A stretch of 64,000 bases of DNA from Porcisia hertigi (Eukaryota; Euglenozoa; Kinetoplastea; Trypanosomatida; Trypanosomatidae). A program made the translations under genes and the position numbers. The stretch spans positions 1,021,501 through 1,085,500 of the forward strand of contig NC_090594.1 in assembly GCF_017918235.1 (NCBI RefSeq), written 5' to 3'. Of this stretch, positions 9,677 to 20,453 are shown piece after piece. The notes under the pieces were generated by a model that worked only from the letters and a program-made list of their open reading frames with translations, was not told the origin of the DNA and made no database searches. Numbering within the stretch: position 1 is the stretch's first letter; every line of letters starts with the position of its first letter.

Positions 9677-11712
9677 GGGGGGGGCGCAGAGAGAGGAGGC
9701 TCGTTCCCCACCGCAAACCGACGCAGCTGCTTTTTGCCGTTTGCACTTCAATGACTACGGGGAATCCCGGTGACGGAGAGGGGGAGTACTGCTTAGCCTG
9801 AGTGTCTCCGAGGAGGGAGGGAGGCGGGGAGCACAGCACTTCCCTCTTTCCAGTGCTGAACCGTTCATGATGGATGCGGAGTGAACTGCTGCGAAGGTGA
9901 GGGGTCTGAGCGATTCACTGCTACTGATGTCGTCAAAACGTTGCGCTGCTGCGTCGGTGCGTCTTGGGACAGGGTAGTAGCCCAAGCACCATCCATAGGG
10001 ACAGACCACGTGTCTTGGTGGCTCGGAGCGCATCTCATTCAACCCTCGTTGTCCACTACAGAACGAGCAATGGGCTGCCCCAAAGGCGTGTGCGGACTGC
10101 TGATATGCAGTGGGTGGGTCGATGGCGATTAGGGCAGACGCGGCTGTTGTGAGAACATTTTGAGCGTTGTTCCAACTGGTATCGACCGCTTTCTTGCGCT
10201 GCACTAGTGGCGTATGATAGACCACGGGATAAGAGGCTAGAGTTTGGCTTATTCTTTACACCAGAATAGATCCGTTGGAGGGAGAGGGAGAGAAGGTGGT
10301 GGTGGTGGTGGTGGGGGAGTACGTCTCCTCGCTACGCGCACACATTCACGGCAAAGGTTGTGAGTGGTGTCCCGTATCCCCCTCCCCCCCCTCTCATAGG
10401 GGAGCGCTGCGGCCACACATGAGGGTCGTCGAGGGAGCGTATTAGCGAAGTATTTCACCTGTTTAGATGCACTTTGTACTCCACCCTACTGAAGCGGCGT
10501 CGTATGAGAAAGGTACCGCACGCAATGTTGTGCAGTGCCCCTCGCATACCCCCGTTCCCGCTGCGTGTGTACTTCGCGAAGTGCGCATATGTTACACCAG
10601 CAGCAGCTCGGGAATAATCGCCCCGAAGGCGAATGTATCAGGTGCAAACTGACCACGCCCGGAGTGTCTCTCCAGACATGTGATTGATGTCTCTCGTCGA
10701 GCATCCTTTTGACTAATGACGCTTTCTTTTGGTCTCATCCACGGTCGTCACACCCCCGGGGCCACTTAACACGTTTACCCCACGGCTAGAAACCTATCTT
10801 GCCAGGCAGCGACCCGCCCTGAAGTGAGCAGAACAAAGGGGTGCAGCTGCAGGCGCGCCGGCAGTTGTGTGATTTGCACCCGCCCCCCCCCATTCCCAGA
10901 TGGGTGGGTGCATTGCAACGTACGGCACCTCCCTGGGTTGAGCCATCGGTGGCAGCGCGTGTCTTCACGGCTCTGAACAGCCACGCGGTACTTGTGCCTC
11001 TGTGCATTGGTCCTTGACGCGCAGTAAAGCAATGAACGGTTTTCAAGCGTGGCATCTCCTTTCAACGCCCGGGGAGGACAACAGCTCTCAAGCAAAACAG
11101 TGTTTCCATTTTGTTTGCTCTAGAGGGGGCGGTGTCTACTGTCACGCCGCCTCAACACCATCCTTGAAGAAAAAAAAACAGCCAGATGTACAGGCAAGTC
11201 TCCTTCCAGCCCGCTCTCCGTTGCGACGGAGGGGAGAGGTTTCTTTTGTGAGTGTGTGTGTGTGTTAGGCGGGAGAAGGGGTTGCTCACAAGGAGTGAGC
11301 GGTGCTTGTCACCGATGACGTTTCTGCCAGATTGGTGGCAACACCGTGGTCTTTTTCTGTCCACTGAGCTGCTCTCCATCCCATTTGCTCTCGGCGTATG
11401 CTTCGCTTTCCCTCCTTGCCGCCCGCCCCCGCCTTTCCCCGCGGGTGAGTGAGGTGAATGAGTTCTGCCACATCGGCCCTGCTGATCCGCCCGTTTGTCT
11501 ATCGGCTAATTGACAGAGTCTTGTTTGTTCATTCTTGTATCTCTGGTTCCCCCCCCCCCCCCACTGTCCTCTTTCTGGACTTGTTTCCTGGGTGTGTCCA
11601 TCTGCATACCCCCACCCTCACCCCATAGAGGTACCCTCTCTCCAACTCATCCACGCGATAGTGGCCTATTGTGCACCACCCACACCCCTGACAGCAAACA
11701 TAGTCATTGAGC
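9677..11712. other. Intergenic, 2.0 kb: 3'UTR and 5' leader of the RBM34-like gene
   Basis: I see no credible gene; open frames on both strands are short and compositionally random. Features seen are a (GGT)n run at 10295-10313, C-runs near 10876-10886 and 11551-11564, and a strong polypyrimidine tract at about 11524-11626. That tract ends at an AG at 11627-11628, the probable acceptor. The length is typical of a long trypanosomatid 3'UTR. Confidence 0.5.
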
Positions 11713-13053
11713 ATGGCAGACTCCCACAGCGTCCCCGCCGTCGCTCTCGGGACGGCTCATGTTCCTTCCTTTGACTTCCAACCGCTTAAAAAGAGTCATG
11801 TGGACCTCTTCGCCAAGGCGCCGCAGGTGAAGAAGCTCACCCGGCGCGAGAAAGAGAAGATGCTACGCGAGTTGGAAGTGAAGCGAGCGGAGGAACGTGC
11901 CGGTAAAGGAGAAAACACGCAGGGGAAACAGCGCAAGAAGAGTGCTGCGGTGGCGGAGGTTGTACGCACCGCAACGACCTCGTCGTCTGGTAATGACCGC
12001 ACCGCTGCCAATAAAGGCGAGAAAACAAAAGAACTTTTCGAAACCGTCTTCGACACAAAGGAAGTGGAGCAAGAGCTCGCCGCCCAAGAAGACCGCCGCA
12101 ACAGGAAGCGCTCGAAGAAACAGGTGCTGCGACACGCACTGCATCCCAACGAAGACGAGGACGCACGCACTGTGTTTGTGGGCAATCTGCCCAACACAAT
12201 TCACAAGCGGGACGTGGAGAAGATCTTCAAGTCGTGTGGTAGCATCACGGCGGTCCGTATCCGCTGCCAAGCGCTTGAAGAGCTCGACGAGAAGCACCGC
12301 AACCTGGGCCGTGCCGTGCGTGTGCTGCGCGGTGACATTAAAAAAGACGCCAAGTATAGCTCAACAGCGTACGTGCTCTTCGACTCTGCCGAGTCCATTG
12401 CGCTGGCACTGGAAAAGAATGGTCTGGTGTTCCATAACCGCCACCTTGTTGTGACAACGATGGACGTGGAGAGTCGTGCTTACCCGTCGGAGACGTCCGT
12501 CTTTCTTGGGAATGTGGCCTACGATACGACGGAGGAGGATGTGTGGAGTTTCTTTCAGGAGCACGGCATTGCGGACGTGAAGCGAGTCCGCCTGGTTCGG
12601 GATAGAGAGACAGGCGACTGCAAAGGTTTTGGGTACGTGGAATTCATGCGAGCCTCGTCCGTCAACCCCGCCATCGAGACACGTGGTGATCAGCTCAATG
12701 GGCGCCCAGTGCGTATTGTACACGTGAACAAGTCAAAAGAGGTGAAAGCAGCGACGTCGAGCCGGCGTGAGAAGCGGCGCATTGAGCGCACCGGCGGCCG
12801 TGGCGGTTCGGAGGAGCGCAAGCGATCTCGCAGCGGGGGAAACGGTGACGGTGGCAAGAGAGTTCACCAGGGCTCGACTAACTTCAAGAAGCCGCGCGTC
12901 GAGGCCGGCGTGCCTTCCTGGGCGGGTGTCACCACAAACCCACGGCGCAAGATGCCAAAGGATCTGCGGCCGCTTGTCGAGGGTAAGGTGGAGTTCAAAA
13001 CGCGCGGCCCCCGCGCACCCGTCAAGCGCAAGACCCGAAACCCAGAGAAGTAA
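11713..13053 (+). CDS. RBM34/Nop12-like nucleolar two-RRM protein
   Basis: This 446-residue protein has a Lys/Glu-rich N-terminal half and two RNA-recognition motifs. RRM1 (about 152-250) has the RNP2-like TVFVGNLP and a later YVLFDS in the RNP1 position, with a charged insert of about 25 residues between its strands. RRM2 (about 261-345) has SVFLGNVA as RNP2 and GFGYVEF as RNP1. The tail is highly basic (Lys/Arg/Gly) and ends near a PRAPVKRK segment. This order (charged N-terminus, RRM1 with an insert, canonical RRM2, basic tail) matches yeast Nop12 and human RBM34, which act in large-subunit pre-rRNA processing in the nucleolus. The frame opens upstream at a TTG, so the ATG at 11713 is chosen. 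Confidence 0.85.
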   Translation: MADSHSVPAVALGTAHVPSFDFQPLKKSHVDLFAKAPQVKKLTRREKEKMLRELEVKRAEERAGKGENTQGKQRKKSAAVAEVVRTATTSSSGNDRTAANKGEKTKELFETVFDTKEVEQELAAQEDRRNRKRSKKQVLRHALHPNEDEDARTVFVGNLPNTIHKRDVEKIFKSCGSITAVRIRCQALEELDEKHRNLGRAVRVLRGDIKKDAKYSSTAYVLFDSAESIALALEKNGLVFHNRHLVVTTMDVESRAYPSETSVFLGNVAYDTTEEDVWSFFQEHGIADVKRVRLVRDRETGDCKGFGYVEFMRASSVNPAIETRGDQLNGRPVRIVHVNKSKEVKAATSSRREKRRIERTGGRGGSEERKRSRSGGNGDGGKRVHQGSTNFKKPRVEAGVPSWAGVTTNPRRKMPKDLRPLVEGKVEFKTRGPRAPVKRKTRNPEK

Positions 13054-15849
13054 AACAAGCCAGACGAAGGCGAGCGTGCGCTGGTGTGTGTATGTGTGTG
13101 TGTGTGTGATGTGCAGACAGCAACGTACGGAATGACGACCTGCTGAATAAGAGCTAATCCCGGTTAGTCACCCTTTTTGAATGAGGTGAAAAGAGTGATT
13201 TTGTTCTTGCCGGCGTGGGAGGAGGAGGAGGAGGAGGAGGGGGGTTGTTTCGTAGAAGCGCCCCCACCAATGACGGAAAAACCACCACATGGGTGGTGAA
13301 GAGCCGAGAGCATGGCTGCTCCGTGTAACGTGTAAATCGAGATCATTTTGGGTGACTTTTCGCGTTGCCCCTGTTAACATTATATCCCTCCCAGCCTCGA
13401 GTAAAGGAGTCGCAGTCATGAATTATCTGAACTACACACACGAAAAAGGTGTGTGTGTGTGGGGGGGGGGGGGGAGGGAGGAGGGAAAACCATGTGTGTA
13501 GTCCACCGCGTGGAAATTGGCTTTGGGATGGAGTGCGCAAACGCTCCCATTGCGGACCCCTCAGCGACAGGAAGGCGTGTGATCTGAAGGGAGAACTCCG
13601 AGGGGGGGGGGACTTTCGCGCTAAGGTTACCTTGTGCTCGTGTAAAGGCTCTAGGGGCTGCTCTTTTACTCGAAAGGCACGTCTGGAGGTGGATTTGTTG
13701 TTACACACACACACACACAGTGTACGTGTGGAAGGATGGGGTTGGAGTACATTTCTGTTGCCACCTTCTCATGCGCTCCCCTGTCGTCCCCCTCGCCTCC
13801 ACCTCGCCGGTCGACATTCAAGAGAGTAAGGGGAACACAACGATGAGCCTTTTCCAAACCGGCTGCTATCTCTACTTTCCTATCAGACCAACTTCCCCCT
13901 TTTTTTCCTTATTCAACTCTCTCCCTCACTTTGCCCGTCCTCGCTAAATGGTATACACACGCACATATATATATATACATATACATGTATGTACATATGG
14001 CTGTGGGCCCTCTGCACGCTCCCTGGACTCACCCACCATCACGTTCGATGCCATTTTCTGCTCTGTGGATCCTTATCATTCACACCTCCCGTGCCTGCGT
14101 GTCTTTGACATGCCACAATGACGCCCAAAACTCCACGATCAAACAACAACAACAAAAACGAAGTGGATTCGCACCCGCCGGCGTCCACGAAGAGAAGGCG
14201 CAGAGTGTCATCCTCGTCTCCCAGACAGAAACACTTTCGCCTTTATCCCCAAATTCCTGTGCAGGTTGATCCTCAAAACTTATTCCCAGGGTCCCTTACG
14301 AAAAATAAAAAAGAGCGTGGCGAAGTACTGGTGTTCTTCCCTCCCCCTCCCCCCCCCCCGCCCCGTCCGCTTTCGTGGTTCTCTTTTTCTTTGTTTGGAA
14401 GCCGTTCCCTCCTAATTTTTTTTTCTTATTGCCTCTCCCGTTTTCGGGAGGTAGTCTCGACTTCTCTTGTTTGGAAGTCTAAGAAGGCGAAAGAGGGGCT
14501 CTCTTGAAGCATGAGCCAATCTTAAAAGAGACCTCACACCCTTCTGCCCTCGCCCCCCCCCCCCATCCCCACTTTGATTTTAGTTTGTGCCACTTCTGCC
14601 CGCTTCCTCCCTTCTTTTTTCCAGTTCACGAAAGGGGAAGTAATTTGGCATGCGATCCAGAAGAAAAACGTTAAAAAAAAGATCATTTAAATCACAAAGC
14701 AGCTCTTCACCTCCTCCGCTCCAAAAGTGTGTGTGTTGTTGGATATTGCGCGTAAAGTACATTTGTTTCTTCTATCCCACTTTTTCTCCTGCCAACACCC
14801 ATTGTCACTTTTTCTTTACGCCCCCCCCTCCCCGCCTCAGATTTTTATCTGGGTAACTGTTAGATCACCTCTCATGTGCTGATTACACCATTTTCATTTA
14901 TTAATTTTTTTTAGCAGCTAATTGGTGCTTCTTTCTTTTTTTTTTACCTCTAAAAAAAAAGCCCCACTTCGTGCCGTTGCGCAAGTCTTTTTGTGCCGTC
15001 TCATCGCACATCTCTGTGAGTGGAAAGAGGCTTTCGAGAAAATAGGGAAGTGCAGAAAAAAACTTTTTTCAGACCTTCATTTATATATATATATATACAT
15101 AAAGGTAGGGTTGTGTGTGTGTGTGCGCGTGTGTGCCCCGCTTGGTCTCCTCCTCACCTTTTCCCCCCGAGTTGTGCATCACTGTGTTACGGTTTATGTG
15201 AACATCAGTAAAGGAAAGAAAAGTAGTGCAGGACAGAGACGATACACTCAAACTATTTTTTATTGTTGTCTTTGATTTTGCAACCTTCACTTCTCCTTTT
15301 GGGACGGTGGTTGTGTGTCTTTACGTGTATATGTATATATATGTATATACATGTATACATACATACATCGCTCTCTGACTGGCTGGCTGGCTCATGCGTA
15401 GTTGAACTCGTGTAATATTTTGTTTGTTCTCTTTCGTCCTCTGTGAAGTATCATTATCATCTCTCCTATAGTCGAAGGGGTTTCTGTATGTTTAGTGCCT
15501 TTCGCTCACAAATTGTTTTGTTGTTGTGGAGCCCCGTGCGCTCCTTGTCCCTCCCGGGTGCGGTTAGCTCTCTCCCTTTTTTTTTTCTTCCCCACCCCCT
15601 TTCTCACCTCTCTGCGCTGTGTCATTGTGTCGTGTGGTGAAGGTGTTCTGTGTAGGCATTCCGACTAGGTCAGTGGAGGCAAAGCCGAATCGAACACGGC
15701 GAGGAGTTGAGGGAAGGAGAGGTGGTCGCGCTGACTGGCCTTCGGGTTTGTCAGGGCTCCTGTTTTCGACACCATCTCGCGCGCTTTTTGAGTTTCTGCT
15801 CCCACCCCCGCCTTTTACCTCGGCGGCGTCGCTTTACTGAACGAGCACA
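13054..15849. other. Intergenic, 2.8 kb: 3'UTR and 5' leader of the reductase gene
   Basis: No credible gene. A short Arg/Ser-rich open frame near 14118-14507 has no supporting features. The stretch holds a (TG)n run at 13089-13109, a (GGA)n run near 13218-13240 and a 14-nt G-run at about 13461-13474. It also holds TA-rich alternating tracts at 13962-13999, 15079-15101 and 15325-15370. A polypyrimidine tract at about 15571-15615 precedes an AG at 15641-15642, the probable acceptor, giving a 5'UTR of about 208 nt. Confidence 0.5.
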
Positions 15850-18330
15850 ATGACGCGAAAGCAATACATGGCTTTCCTAGGAGCGCTGATAGTCGGCACC
15901 GCTTCCGCTCTGCTGCTGATGCGTCAGCGGAGAGTGCAACGCGAGCGTCGTGAGTTTGCAGAAAGGTATGCGAAGCAAATAAAGGCAGCCCGTGAGGCTC
16001 ACACCTTTTTGTTGAAAGGTGGCAATTCTTCGCAGGACTTGGTGGAGATCAGCGACACCGAGTTGAGCAATGCGACGGCAACTGTTAATGTCATTTATGG
16101 GAGCGAGTCCGGCAACGCCGAAGGACTGGCGAGGGGCTTCGTCATGACGCTTCGGGACCGTGGAGTCCAGGCCTCTCTCATTGACCCCAGTCGCTGGAGC
16201 TACATGGCGGAGTATTTGCATAATAATAAGCGAAACGTACCACTGTTTCACCCAATAAAGGTGGACTCCGCGGATTTGAGCGCTTCCCTGACGGATGGTC
16301 GCAGGTCCACAGAGGAGCCGATAACATCTCGTCCGCCACTGGTGTACATCTTCATTGTTGCGACTGCTGGTGAGGGCGAACCAACGAGCAACTTCATGAC
16401 CCTCTTTCAGGAAATGCAATCGACAGTTCGCCGAGGTGCTGCAGCCACAGTGCATACCCAGTCCAATGACGCTACCACGGCGGCACCATTCAAGCACATA
16501 TACTACGCAGTCTTCGGTCTCGGTGACAGCTCCTACAAGTATTACTGTCGCTGTGCGACCGACACGAACACACTCCTCAAGAAGGGCGGCGGCATTAACC
16601 TGCATCGTGTTGGCTTCGGGGACGCCCGGTCCGGCATGCAGGAGGACGTCTTTGATGAATGGCAAGAGAAAGTGATGCTCGCCCTGGAGGAGAGGTGCGG
16701 ACTGGAGATGACAGCTGGCACTCGTGCGCCGCCAACACCCGAGCTACAGTTCCGATTCCTCTCTTTCACCGCAGCGACGACGGCAGAAGCAGCCGCGATG
16801 GTCACTGTTCCTCGGGCGCAGCCCTGCGACCTCATTGAGGGCACCGCAAGTCCAAGCGCCCCAGCGACCACTGACGAAGCAGATCCAAGCCGCAGTGCAC
16901 TGCTAGGTCCCACAACCCACACCAAACCCGTGGCAGCGGAGTGCACCAGCGCTTTGCCTATCCCACTCCCGTTTCCGCCACCGCCGGGGCTTCTGGAGCC
17001 GTCTCTGACGAACCCGACAAGAATCCGTCTTGTCAGGAAGACCCAACTGACCCAGCCGCGCGACAGCGACGGCAGCTGTGTTTACCGCTTCTGCTTCGAG
17101 ACGGATGGTACGGGCATCTCGTACCAGGCAGGCGACCATCTTGGCATTTTCCCAGCAAACCCACGAGAGATGGTGTCGCGGTGCGCCCGGGCCCTCTCCA
17201 TTTCAGCAGTCCAGCTGGAGACGCCGGTGGAGTTGTGCGAGACGGAGCCGTCACGCGGCATTCTCCGCAATGTGCTCCCCTGTCGGGTGCCTTTGTTCAC
17301 TGTGCTGCAGCGTTACGTGGATCTCTGCGGCCGTCCCAAAAAGTCAACGCTGCGCGTTCTCGCCAAATACTGCACCGACCCGGTCGAGCAAGAAGCCTTC
17401 CTTGAGCATCTCCGCGTCTCCGCAGAGACAGAAGCGGATGAGCAGGGGCCTGCGGGAAGTTCCTCTCCGCAGAAGCTCAAAAGGTTGCGCTCTGTCGTAG
17501 ATTACCTCGAGAGGTTTCCTACTTGTTGTTCCATACCACTGGGCCACTTTATAGAGATTATGCCGCGCACGCAACCGCGCTACTTCTCCATCGCCTCAGA
17601 TCGTCTCTCTCACGGCACCCAAATCGAAATTCTCGTGCGAGTGCTCACAGACGGACTTGCCAGCAACTATCTCGCGTACCGCGTTGAGGAGGGCGATGAG
17701 GTCTTCGCTTACGTGCGCCGATCGACTTTTCACCTTCCGCAGCGCATCGGAGAAAATCGGCCGATGCTCATGATCGGCCCCGGAACTGGTGCAGCCGCTC
17801 TTGTGGGGCTTTGCTATAAAAAAGAGGCCCTCGTCCGCATACACCCAGACCTCCAGTACGGCCCGACCGTCTTCTTCTTCGGCGCGCAGCACCGCCATAC
17901 CGAGTACTTCGTCGAGGAGGAGGTGCGGCGCTGGGCTATGGCACCGGCCGAGATGCAGCAGTGGGACGCTGATCATCCAACTTCGCATGCCGGGCTGGCG
18001 GCTCGCCGCAGCAAAACACACTTGTCCGGGCCACTCCCGACTTCTATCATTACAAACCTAGATTGTGCCTTCAGTAGAGACCAGGATGAAAAGATCTACG
18101 TCACGTCCCTAATCGAAAGGCACAAGCATATGATCTACGAGATGCTTACTACCACCCTTGGCGGCGGCTGCCTCGTCTTCTTGTCTGGTGACGCATCTTT
18201 CATGGCGAAGGAAGTGGACCGAGCGCTGGTGGCCCTGCTGCAAGATCGCGGAGGCATGACACGTATGACGGCACTCGAGTTTCTGCGGCGCATGGAGAGT
18301 GAGCACCGCTACCTGAAAGATGTCTACTAG
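15850..18330 (+). CDS. NADPH-cytochrome P450 reductase-like diflavin enzyme
   Basis: This 826-residue protein has an N-terminal membrane anchor (about 7-24) followed by a basic stretch. A flavodoxin-like FMN domain spans about 80-270, with YGSESGNAEGLA, ATAGEGEP and FGLGDSSYKYYC. A Pro-rich linker (about 285-385) joins it to a ferredoxin-reductase-like half. There RYFSIASD (about 575) is the FAD motif, GPGTGAAALVG (about 638) the pyrophosphate loop and AFSRDQDEKIYV the NADPH 2'-phosphate site, with its Ser, Arg and Lys kept. SGDASFMAKEV replaces the usual CGDA...MAKDV, and the chain ends in DVY where the family has an FAD-stacking Trp. The layout matches P450 reductase, which passes electrons from NADPH to ER cytochromes P450, rather than NO synthase. 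Related diflavin proteins such as Tah18 or methionine synthase reductase are less likely because of the anchor. Confidence 0.85.
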   Translation: MTRKQYMAFLGALIVGTASALLLMRQRRVQRERREFAERYAKQIKAAREAHTFLLKGGNSSQDLVEISDTELSNATATVNVIYGSESGNAEGLARGFVMTLRDRGVQASLIDPSRWSYMAEYLHNNKRNVPLFHPIKVDSADLSASLTDGRRSTEEPITSRPPLVYIFIVATAGEGEPTSNFMTLFQEMQSTVRRGAAATVHTQSNDATTAAPFKHIYYAVFGLGDSSYKYYCRCATDTNTLLKKGGGINLHRVGFGDARSGMQEDVFDEWQEKVMLALEERCGLEMTAGTRAPPTPELQFRFLSFTAATTAEAAAMVTVPRAQPCDLIEGTASPSAPATTDEADPSRSALLGPTTHTKPVAAECTSALPIPLPFPPPPGLLEPSLTNPTRIRLVRKTQLTQPRDSDGSCVYRFCFETDGTGISYQAGDHLGIFPANPREMVSRCARALSISAVQLETPVELCETEPSRGILRNVLPCRVPLFTVLQRYVDLCGRPKKSTLRVLAKYCTDPVEQEAFLEHLRVSAETEADEQGPAGSSSPQKLKRLRSVVDYLERFPTCCSIPLGHFIEIMPRTQPRYFSIASDRLSHGTQIEILVRVLTDGLASNYLAYRVEEGDEVFAYVRRSTFHLPQRIGENRPMLMIGPGTGAAALVGLCYKKEALVRIHPDLQYGPTVFFFGAQHRHTEYFVEEEVRRWAMAPAEMQQWDADHPTSHAGLAARRSKTHLSGPLPTSIITNLDCAFSRDQDEKIYVTSLIERHKHMIYEMLTTTLGGGCLVFLSGDASFMAKEVDRALVALLQDRGGMTRMTALEFLRRMESEHRYLKDVY

Positions 18331-19805
18331 TGTGCAGGCCAGGCTTTCGCCTCCCTTTTTTTTTTCCATACCCAGTGCGTTCTCGCGCAATGCCCGTCTC
18401 TGTGCGTGCAGTGCTTCATATCTTCCGTACTCCACGAGCGAGTATCTGGCGCTACCCTTTTAATGTTCTTTGCTTACCGGTCTCCGTTGGTGCGTGGGGT
18501 GATGCACATCTCTCTACGTCTGTGTCCTTCCTGCGTATGCAACACTTGCCCCCGCGCTCCCGCCGCGCGTCACTCACACACCTACGCTGCTCTTCGCTTA
18601 TCATGTGACTCTCTCATCCAGCTTCCCATTCTGTCATTGTTCGCGGCTGCTTCTCTTTTTCTCATCTGGTGTTGCCTTAGCCAGTGATTTCGCTTCTAGC
18701 GTGCCCGTGTGTGTGTGTGCCGCTCCTCTCTATTCTTCCCCTATGGTGAGTGTGTGTTCCCCCCCCTCCCCCCCTCACTCCCCCTCTCCCATGTGTTGCG
18801 CTTTCGAACCCCAGTGCCATGAGCTAGTAAATTGCCTCTTCACGTGTACTTCTATCCACTGCGTCGCTCTCCATCTATCTGTCCGTAAAGTTGTCGATGT
18901 GTATGAGTCCAGGTGTGCGCATCGTTGTCCGCACGGGCTCCGTGTTCTGCTGCGTCTCGACTCTCTTGTCACCACCGTGCGCCTCTCCCTCCTCCTCCCC
19001 CACCCCCACCCCCCAAAGAAAAAAACCTTCTCCTTCAGCAGGAAAACTGGCGAGGGATAAGCGGACGACTTGCTCTTCTGAAGGCTTGTCAGGCGCTATC
19101 TTGGCCACAACCGGCTCCAAGCAAAGAGGAAAGTGAAGCGAAACAAAAGTGTATCTGCAAGGCGCGTTTTCGCGCGCAGATCAGCACCATTTTCTCGGGG
19201 TATTCTAAGCATCACGTTGCCGCTCCTACTTTTGGCGCACATACGCGCACGACCCAAAGCGGTGAATTCAAAGAGCAACCATCACCTCTGCGAATTGTCA
19301 GGGGCACGGATTTGCTACCGTGCTCCTTCTCATGGGGTTTGCGGGGGAGGGCATCCTTCTCTTGCCGCAACATTTTTATTACTTACCGCACCGCACAACT
19401 CAGGTTCGCGGTGATGCCGCTGCGCATGTTCATGCATTTGCACCACCACTCTGCAGTGCACGCTGTGCATCAACACCGTAATTCTCGCACCCAGAGAGTT
19501 GCATGAGTCTCTGTTTCTCTTCTTCTTTGAGTGGGGGTGGTCCTAGTTATCCTGGCATATAGGGCAGTTTTGCGCTGTCGTCGTTGCTGACACGTTGATG
19601 GTCGTATTTCACCTTTGGCGTGCTGTGAACTCGAAGCCCCCCCACCCCCTAATCTTCACACGGACGCGTCTCTTACTCCCCCTCTTTCCCCCCTCCTCCC
19701 CCCTCCTCCTCTACGACACCCACTCCTACCTCATGTACGAAAGGAAAAAAAAGGCTCAGTTTCCCGTAGTCCTCACGAATTTTCCTTTTGATTGTAGAGG
19801 TTGAG
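18331..19805. other. Intergenic, 1.5 kb: 3'UTR and 5' leader of a coiled-coil gene
   Basis: No gene seen. C-runs occur near 18759-18785 and 19000-19013. A long CT-rich tract at about 19661-19728 leads to an AG at 19742-19743, the likely splice acceptor, giving a 5'UTR of about 62 nt. Confidence 0.5.
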
Positions 19806-20453
19806 ATGAGCTCTGACGACATAGATGCCCTTCGTTCGGAGCTGCTCCGACAAAAGATCATATTCGAGGCGGAGCTGCGCCGCCAGCGTGAGGCATTTGA
19901 GGAGCGGTTGTCACTCATCTCCCAAGAGCTCGCCGACCGCGAGGCAGATTGCCGTAACCTACAGTCCGTCGTCACCATTCTTGGTCGTAAAGTGGACGCT
20001 ATAGCAGAGCAGCGCATCGTGGCCCAGCGCCCGCCCACCCCGACAAGACAGCCGAGCATTCACGAGAGCCCATTCCGTCGTGTCCCCTCGACTCTCGTGC
20101 CGCCTCCGAGTAGCAATAGCAAGGTGCAGGGACCTGCCCTCTCTGACTCTGTAGCGCCCAAGAGGGGCATGCGTCGCTCTTCGCCGTCTCTCAACGGTTT
20201 GCTGGCGCCCGTGCGCCGCCCGAGCGCGCCCATGTCCCGTGTTCCATCCGTTAGTGCTCTCAGCCGTACAAGCAGCCCGCGCGTGCATGGTCACCCTGCC
20301 CGCCCACTTCTCCGGACAAATACATCCGCTACGGTGACAAGCGAGATCAGTAGCAACGGTAGAGCGCCAGTACCTCGGCATCGCACTGTGTCAAGACGGC
20401 GCACGAACAGCGCAAGTCGCCTCGTCGGTGTGACCGCGACATGTGACTGGTAA
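19806..20453 (+). CDS. Hypothetical protein with N-terminal coiled coil
   Basis: I do not recognise this 215-residue protein. Residues about 3-70 form a charged heptad-like helix rich in Glu, Arg, Leu and Gln, typical of a coiled coil. The rest is disordered and rich in Ser, Pro and Arg, with several basic Arg-Arg-x-Ser sites that could be phosphorylated. The isoelectric character is strongly basic. The frame opens upstream at a TTG; the ATG at 19806 lies just after the predicted splice acceptor at 19743. It is coding by virtue of its length, its G/C-biased third positions and its place in the unit. A microtubule or scaffold role would be a guess. Confidence 0.6.
   Translation: MSSDDIDALRSELLRQKIIFEAELRRQREAFEERLSLISQELADREADCRNLQSVVTILGRKVDAIAEQRIVAQRPPTPTRQPSIHESPFRRVPSTLVPPPSSNSKVQGPALSDSVAPKRGMRRSSPSLNGLLAPVRRPSAPMSRVPSVSALSRTSSPRVHGHPARPLLRTNTSATVTSEISSNGRAPVPRHRTVSRRRTNSASRLVGVTATCDW

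Noticed and set aside
9677-11712. Minus-strand 156-codon frame at 9755-10225
   Set aside because: It lies on the opposite strand to the unit, has no domain features and sits in a long 3'UTR.
14118-14507. Plus-strand Arg/Ser/Asn-rich open frame of 129 codons
   Set aside because: It is low-complexity, runs through pyrimidine tracts, and lacks coding base bias or any domain.
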